The notes under the pieces were generated by a model. The model was given only the letters and a program-made list of their open reading frames with translations. It was not told where the DNA came from and made no database searches. The position numbers and the translations under genes were made by a program. From a virus, in IMG/VR virus record IMGVR_UViG_3300048928_000676, positions 1 through 42,834 of that record: 42,834 bases of DNA. One strand, 5' to 3'. Positions 38,530 through 42,834 of the stretch are shown here, in pieces. How positions within the stretch are numbered: position 1 is the first letter of the stretch; each line of letters opens with the position of its first letter.

Positions 38530-38558
38530 ATTATTTTTTTTATACAGGTGGATAACAA
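38530..38558 (-). promoter_or_regulatory. possible promoter of the peptide cassette
   Basis: Minus-strand TTGTTA (38553-38558), 17 bases, AATAAT (38530-38535). The -10 match is modest, but the distance to the precursor start is right. Confidence 0.35.
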
Positions 38559-38603
38559 CCTTATATTTTACTTTGGCGGTTCATATTAATTTTGAATCCT
38601 TTC

Positions 38604-38937
38604 TTAACTATCTTGTTGAAATGCTCTATCTTCATTGCTACGCCCATTACAAAATAATGAAAATATTTTAATACAACGAAATGTATTATCGCTAATTCCC
38701 ATATCCCACAACTAAAGTAATCAAATTCGCCTTTGTCATCCAGATAGCTCCGCTCAATGATCTCATGATGCATGCTTGACAGCTTACTCATCACCAATTC
38801 AAGCAGCCCATCTTCTCCTGTAATTTCGCTTCTTTGTCCATGTTATAGATAGCGATTGAGTCAGTCTGTTTACTGATCGCGGCTATAATATGAATACATC
38901 TACGCATCTGCTGTCTCTCATAGTACAAAACAGACAT
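38604..38937 (-). pseudogene. decayed ArpU/RinA-type late transcription regulator
   Basis: Three frames in series give ArpU-like text: Tyr-Tyr-Glu-Arg-Gln-Gln-Met-Arg-Arg first, then Leu-Ser-Ser-Met-His-His-Glu-Ile-Ile-Glu-Arg-Ser-Tyr-Leu-Asp, then Ile-Ser-Asp-Asn-Thr-Phe-Arg-Cys-Ile-Lys, the sigma-4-like recognition helix. At least two frameshifts (near 38800 and 38700) break the gene. A 78-residue ORF at 38561-38797 is only its middle frame running on. ArpU-type proteins activate late genes and usually lie upstream of terminase; here the remnant lies just after TerL. Confidence 0.55.
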
Positions 38938-38943
38938 ACCAAT

Positions 38944-40404
38944 CTATCTTTTTACTGCCACACTGCCTATTGAAGGAAGCATAATATGTGTTTCTGGTTC
39001 CATCAAATATTCTCCAAATGTCAAAACAAAAGCGTCAGCTCTGTCTGGTGACTTGAGCCCACGCTTTTTCATATCCTTCTTACTTTCAAGCAGCATTTTA
39101 CCCTTGCTGGTCATGTTCCATTTACGTGCTGTAAGTTGGGTTATTAGTACATCATCATCAGGCAATTGTAGAACGCTCACATCTCCATTTATGAAATTAC
39201 TCATATTCTGTTCCAATTGATCCTTAATAGATGCCCACATTTCAGTAACTAGGTTCCCATAGTGCTCATCTAAAGATGAAGAACCATTGTTAATTGGAAT
39301 GATTTCATATGGTAACCCTTCTTCAGCTACGATTTCATTTAGTCGATCCGTTACTCCTCCGCCTACACCGCTATCATCCACTCTTATTCTAATTCGGTTC
39401 AAATATGGATGAGCAACATGCAACTCTTTAGCTAGGTTAATCACCCAACCAGCAGTAACCATTGTGTCTTTCTTGAAATGATGGTGTTCCCCTACAACTC
39501 TTGGCCCTATACCAGCAAAAATTGAAGTTTCATCATCACCAAACCGCGCAACGTCCACTCCTATAGTTAGCATGTCTCCGGTGGGTTCAAGATTCACTTC
39601 TTTTGCTGCGAATTCAGCCACTTCCAACGAAATAAATGTATCCGACTCTCCACGGGGAAATTCACCTTCAACCCGGACTCTCCATACATCGCTGCCTTCA
39701 CCATACTTACGCTTGAGCATGGCGATATTATCCTTGCTGGTTCTCGGACTGTCCAAGCAGGATACCTTGCGTGTTTTATAATCCGCTCTGTCCTTATTGT
39801 GTGAATCATAAAAAACACCCGACGTTTTTGTCGGGTTTCCGCACATCAATATTTTATTGAATTCACCCGACAACGTACCTAGTATAGCTTCCATGATTGG
39901 ATCGGCAACACCTGAAGCTTCATCCACAATGAAAAGCATATAGTCTTCATGGAACCCTTGCATATTCTCAGGCTTGGTAGCTGTCCGTGCTGTAGCAAAC
40001 CAGCGTTCCTCATAGTTCTTCATATATATCTTGGTCTTAGTCCATTTCAGAATTCGTTTCAGCACCGGACTTTTAGATTGCCACTTATTAATCTCAGCCC
40101 ATAACACGTCATGTAGCTGCTGTCTTGTAGGAGCTGTGCAAATCACTTTTGGATATGGGAAACAAGACAGGTACCATAAAGCTGTCGCTGCTTCTAAACC
40201 TGTTTTCCCGACGCCCTGACCTGAACGAACTGAAACACGAGGATTATTTGCTAAATCCATTAGAGTGCTTGCCTGCCAATCATCAGGATAGAAATCAAGC
40301 ATTTCTTGACAGAACAATATAGGATTCTTACGGTACTCAGGAATCCGTATCTTGAATGCTTGAAGCCTCCGTTTCGTCTCCGGCGAGTCCTTCTGCTTCA
40401 TCAC
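38944..40404 (-). CDS. terL: terminase large subunit
   Basis: A 486-residue packaging ATPase-nuclease. Walker A Ser-Gly-Gln-Gly-Val-Gly-Lys-Thr at about 61-68, an adenine-binding Asp-Trp-Gln near 42, Walker B Leu-Phe-Ile-Val-Asp-Glu-Ala near 155, a coupling Cys-Gly-Asn-Pro-Thr segment near 190, and RNase-H-like nuclease acids in Gly-Val-Asp-Val-Ala-Arg-Phe-Gly-Asp-Asp, Val-Asp-Asp-Ser-Gly and Asp-Arg-Ala-Asp-Ala-Phe near the C-terminus. All key residues are present, so it should be active. It overlaps terS by 68 bases. Confidence 0.94.
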   Translation of the reverse strand: MMKQKDSPETKRRLQAFKIRIPEYRKNPILFCQEMLDFYPDDWQASTLMDLANNPRVSVRSGQGVGKTGLEAATALWYLSCFPYPKVICTAPTRQQLHDVLWAEINKWQSKSPVLKRILKWTKTKIYMKNYEERWFATARTATKPENMQGFHEDYMLFIVDEASGVADPIMEAILGTLSGEFNKILMCGNPTKTSGVFYDSHNKDRADYKTRKVSCLDSPRTSKDNIAMLKRKYGEGSDVWRVRVEGEFPRGESDTFISLEVAEFAAKEVNLEPTGDMLTIGVDVARFGDDETSIFAGIGPRVVGEHHHFKKDTMVTAGWVINLAKELHVAHPYLNRIRIRVDDSGVGGGVTDRLNEIVAEEGLPYEIIPINNGSSSLDEHYGNLVTEMWASIKDQLEQNMSNFINGDVSVLQLPDDDVLITQLTARKWNMTSKGKMLLESKKDMKKRGLKSPDRADAFVLTFGEYLMEPETHIMLPSIGSVAVKR

Positions 40405-41566
40405 CTACCACCGCCTCTACCCAGTCGTCAATTAGATCGTCTTCTGTATTGCCTTCTCCCGTGACCTTTGCCCTTTCAAGCTCAAGTTTCTCACGTTGCA
40501 TCTTAAGTTTCTCGTCTTCAACCATTCGTTTATGTTTGTCTGGAAGCAGATCCATGTATTTAGTTAGCACGTCCAATGCCTTGGTTTTGTCGTGTAGCTT
40601 TACACTCACTCCGTCCTTACCCTGCTTGACTTCTGAAACCAGAGTTCCATCAATTTCATCACTATTCTTAAAAGAGACATAATTGTATCTGTACTTTTTC
40701 GTTTCTCCAGTGTCAGGATCAAACACGGGATCTCCTTCTAAGCCAAGAACATCCTCTTCCTTTTGACCGAATTCCACGTAGTCCGTTATATCTGCAAAGG
40801 CAATTTTCATGTACTCCATTAGAACGCGCTGAGCATTTAAACCAACCCCATCCATCAGGGATTCGTTGTAATTCTGTATCGCAGCCTTAATTTCAGGTTT
40901 CCTCAATAATTCCCATCCAATTGAATATGCGGTTTTCTTACTATATCCAGCAGCCATTGCCGCCCTTGTCGCGTTGAAATCTCTGAGGTATTCCATTATG
41001 AAGATCCGCTGTTTTGGCGTTAAGCCCTCTTCGTCTGGAATTTCCGGCTCCGGCTTCTCCTCGATTACTGGAACGTTCCGTATTTCTGGAGCAGCGACTT
41101 TTAGCTCTTTAGAGAGGGCATCAACTGTTAGCAGGGTAGCATATACCTCTCTTGGCTTATCACCTTGATATGTACCAATGAATTTACGCCGCTCCATTTC
41201 ATCAATTAGTCGGGCTGCTCTGCTATAACCTATCCTCATTCTCCTCTGTAATAAAGAAACCGAGGCTTGTTTGGCCTCGGCTACAATTTGGACAGCTTTT
41301 AGAAAAAGCTCATCAGGGTATGATGTTGGGTCTTCATCTTCAATTGAAGAGTCGCTATTTTGATCCGTTCCATTTTCATTAGAACGTTCCTTATGCTCCG
41401 TTTCGTCAGCAAGCATGTTCTCCCACTTATCTTTTGCCTTCCATCCTCTTACCGTACCTTCAGATACACTAAGTTGAGAGGCTATTTCTGTGAGACGTAT
41501 GTTGCCGGAACTGGCTTTGTATAAATCAAATGCTTCGTCCCGTTTCGGATCTCTCTTTCGTCCCAT
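40337..41566 (-). CDS. terS: terminase small subunit with an internal FtsK-gamma-like domain
   Basis: A 409-residue protein, more than twice the usual TerS length. Residues 1-55 are the phBC6A51-type terminase HTH (Arg-Asp-Pro-Lys-Arg-Asp-Glu-Ala-Phe, Val-Ser-Glu-Gly-Thr-Val-Arg-Gly-Trp). Residues about 85-150 read as an FtsK-gamma winged helix (Ala-Val-Gln-Ile-Val, Ser-Val-Ser-Leu-Leu-Gln-Arg-Arg-Met-Arg-Ile-Gly-Tyr-Ser-Arg-Ala-Ala-Arg). Residues about 178-330 are a Terminase_2 domain (Leu-Thr-Pro-Lys-Gln, Ala-Ala-Gly-Tyr-Ser). The tail is acidic with a coiled coil. It selects phage DNA and delivers it to TerL; two separate DNA-reading domains suggest an unusual pac recognition. AAAGGGGTG precedes the ATG. 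Confidence 0.88.
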   Translation of the reverse strand: MGRKRDPKRDEAFDLYKASSGNIRLTEIASQLSVSEGTVRGWKAKDKWENMLADETEHKERSNENGTDQNSDSSIEDEDPTSYPDELFLKAVQIVAEAKQASVSLLQRRMRIGYSRAARLIDEMERRKFIGTYQGDKPREVYATLLTVDALSKELKVAAPEIRNVPVIEEKPEPEIPDEEGLTPKQRIFIMEYLRDFNATRAAMAAGYSKKTAYSIGWELLRKPEIKAAIQNYNESLMDGVGLNAQRVLMEYMKIAFADITDYVEFGQKEEDVLGLEGDPVFDPDTGETKKYRYNYVSFKNSDEIDGTLVSEVKQGKDGVSVKLHDKTKALDVLTKYMDLLPDKHKRMVEDEKLKMQREKLELERAKVTGEGNTEDDLIDDWVEAVVGDEAEGLAGDETEASSIQDTDS

Positions 41567-41609
41567 ATCTTATTATTCACCCCTTTTGATAATGTATCTG
41601 AAGCTAAGT

Positions 41610-41622
41610 AAAAGTTTCCTGA
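41610..41622 (+). repeat. partial copy of the palindromic repeat
   Basis: AAAAGTTTCCTGA, matching the right two-thirds of the 18-bp repeat; its downstream flank ACAAA also matches copy 1. It lies upstream of terS. Confidence 0.6.
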
Positions 41623-41628
41623 ACAAAT

Positions 41629-41658
41629 AAAAAAGCACCTATTAAGGTACTAGGTGCT
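41629..41658 (-). terminator. terminator upstream of terS
   Basis: AGCACCTA pairs with TAGGTGCT, followed leftward by six T. It would block transcription entering the packaging genes from the right. Confidence 0.75.
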
Positions 41659-41821
41659 AAATCTAACTTTATCGCATCATTGAAATCACGTAAAAATAAT
41701 TTTTTATATCGACATTTATTTACATATTTCCCGAGTTTTTTAATTTTTATAGTTATATAATCCTCTTAATGGTAGCTGGAAACTATCCGGCTATCAAAAA
41801 AGTGAGAGGAGATTTTTAAGA

Positions 41822-42325
41822 ATGAAAAAGTTGGTTTCTATTTTGCTCACATTTGCCCTTTTGTTATCCGTGTCCGTAACAGCATTTGCAGAAGAAGCAA
41901 CACCTACTAACCAGCAAGATGCAAAATACTCCATCAGTGTTGGTGATTCCGACATCGAATTGGCTAAAGGAGAAACTGTTGAAATACCTCTTAAATTAAT
42001 CCCTAAAGAAGGAACGGTTCATCCCAATGTTGATTTCCCTGGCACTGGGGGAATCCTTTCCTTAACTGCTGGGGCCAATTATGTCTTTTACAGAATAACT
42101 CCGTCGGTTCCAGTAGATAATTTCACTGGAATAATGAGTATCACAGATTTGACTTCTGGATTAAGTAATGGGAATGCAATTGTATCTGGATTAGCAGGTC
42201 AAGTTGCTTATTCTGGTTATAGGAATCATACGTACCGCGCTTCTTTGGACGGTACAGGCACTTTACTTGGAATCCCTTATATTAATACTAACCCAAATGG
42301 GATTACTTGGACACATAATTGGTAA
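41822..42325 (+). CDS. secreted hypothetical protein
   Basis: A 167-residue protein with a clear Sec signal peptide (Lys-Lys, Leu-rich core, Ala-Phe-Ala cleavage near 23). The mature part is beta-rich and Gly/Thr/Asn-rich without Cys. GAGAGGAG precedes the ATG. It is transcribed away from the terminase genes and has its own terminator, so probably a lysogen-expressed exported protein. No family is recognised. Confidence 0.65.
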   Translation: MKKLVSILLTFALLLSVSVTAFAEEATPTNQQDAKYSISVGDSDIELAKGETVEIPLKLIPKEGTVHPNVDFPGTGGILSLTAGANYVFYRITPSVPVDNFTGIMSITDLTSGLSNGNAIVSGLAGQVAYSGYRNHTYRASLDGTGTLLGIPYINTNPNGITWTHNW

Positions 42326-42343
42326 TATTAGTTGAATTATATA

Positions 42344-42376
42344 AAGAAGCTTACAGTCATTGACTATAAGCTTCTT
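42344..42376. terminator. bidirectional terminator
   Basis: AAGAAGCTTA (42344-42353) pairs with TAAGCTTCTT (42367-42376), with an inner AGTCA/TGACT stem; T and A runs flank it. It separates convergent genes. Confidence 0.85.
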
Positions 42377-42381
42377 TTCTA

Positions 42382-42834
42382 TTATAGAGTTGGTTTAAAC
42401 AAATAGTGTAAGAAAAGACTTGTAACAGATAAACTATATTTTTTGTCTATTGAGATCGACTTTGGGTCTTTCATAAATTGCTGTACTTCATTCGTGTCCA
42501 ACTTGGCATACAGTGCTATGGTTTCATATGAAATTCCCCAATGCTGATTCAAAATATCAATAACGCCCTTTACTCGCTCACTTTCGTCTATCATTTGGAT
42601 TCCATTAGCGAGCATAAAAAGCAAACTATCGAAATTCAGTTTAGAATGCGAATTACCTAATTCAGAAAAATCATTCTTGCCATTTAAATATCCCAAAATT
42701 ACGTCTTCTTCAATTCCAGAAATTTTACTTAGGGTATCTGTAGTTATCTTGTAGACTTCCAAAACTCGTTTTAACAGCGCTCTAGGCCCATCTTCACCTT
42801 CGGACCCGTTGCTTGTATCCCCATATAATTTCAT
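42382..42834 (-). CDS. HTH-like hypothetical protein (may continue past the window)
   Basis: A 150-residue mostly helical protein starting at an ATG on the last base of the window, so its true start may lie beyond. Residues about 20-50 (Leu-Lys-Arg-Val-Leu-Glu-Val-Tyr, Ile-Ser-Gly-Ile-Glu-Glu-Asp-Val-Ile) and 95-120 (Thr-Ile-Ala-Leu-Tyr-Ala-Lys-Leu) look like two Xre-type helix-turn-helix units. Similar proteins in Bacillus-group genomes have no established role that I know. A regulatory function is inferred. Confidence 0.55.
   Translation of the reverse strand: MKLYGDTSNGSEGEDGPRALLKRVLEVYKITTDTLSKISGIEEDVILGYLNGKNDFSELGNSHSKLNFDSLLFMLANGIQMIDESERVKGVIDILNQHWGISYETIALYAKLDTNEVQQFMKDPKSISIDKKYSLSVTSLFLHYLFKPTL

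Noticed and set aside
38561-38797. 78-codon ORF taken as an independent gene
   Set aside because: Its first 35 residues continue ArpU-like text from another frame and the rest is off-frame sequence; it is treated as part of the pseudogene.
1-42834. CRISPR array, tRNA or rRNA genes
   Set aside because: No regularly spaced direct repeats and no tRNA or rRNA signature was seen on either strand.

Overview
The window looks like a Firmicute prophage in a Paenibacillus-type host, probably the P. polymyxa group. Evidence for the host: moderate-to-low GC, strong AGGAGG-type ribosome sites with GTG/TTG starts, copper-amine-oxidase-like 'stalk' domains, a three-SLH-domain surface protein, a LexA/DinR box, and what reads as the last codons of glnA. 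The phage is siphovirus-like (long tape measure, Dit, tail tube, tail assembly chaperone).

Layout. (1) 1-2350: small genes and broken remnants (beta-clamp C-terminus, in-frame stops) that look like an eroded mobile element or junction. (2) 2311-2424: terminator plus the 3' end of glnA, a candidate attachment-site duplication; short G-rich segments on both sides resemble integrase 3' ends. (3) 2624-3129: small phage gene and divergent Xre repressor-like gene. (4) 3389-5169: compact agr-type cassette read leftward (AgrC-like membrane sensor without kinase, AgrB, a Ser-type AgrD, a stand-alone LytTR regulator) behind one promoter covered by a perfect inverted repeat. (5) 5223-7428: SOS-controlled YolD-like gene, secreted NucB-like nuclease lipoprotein and other morons. 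(6) 7882-10114: lysis module (two holin-type membrane proteins and a GH25 endolysin). (7) 10510-12779: rightward accessory pair, a RES-domain protein and a protein with an AbiTii-like C-terminal half. (8) 12756-33106: leftward morphogenesis genes, listed in coordinate order from tail tip through Dit, tape measure, frameshifted tail chaperone, tail tube, connectors, capsid, decoration protein, protease/scaffold and portal. (9) 33243-38937: about 5.8 kb of non-structural cargo inserted between portal and large terminase: an SLH surface protein, small membrane and hypothetical proteins, a peptide plus radical SAM/SPASM maturase cassette, and a decayed ArpU-type late regulator. (10) 38944-41566: TerL and a three-domain TerS containing an FtsK-gamma-like domain. 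(11) 41822-42834: a secreted protein and an HTH-like protein.

How it works together. The leftward block is the late operon: TerS/TerL package DNA through the portal, the capsid genes build the head, and the tail and lysis genes follow. The rightward genes and internal cargo are probably expressed from the lysogen. The agr-like cassette could let the prophage sense related lysogens. The RES pair is a candidate defence or exclusion module. The peptide cassette is a candidate RiPP locus. An 18-bp palindrome recurs at gene-module joints. Several genes are split by single-base changes: the radical SAM maturase at a six-C run, the tail protein near 17441, and the ArpU gene. The tail chaperone has a split that looks programmed.
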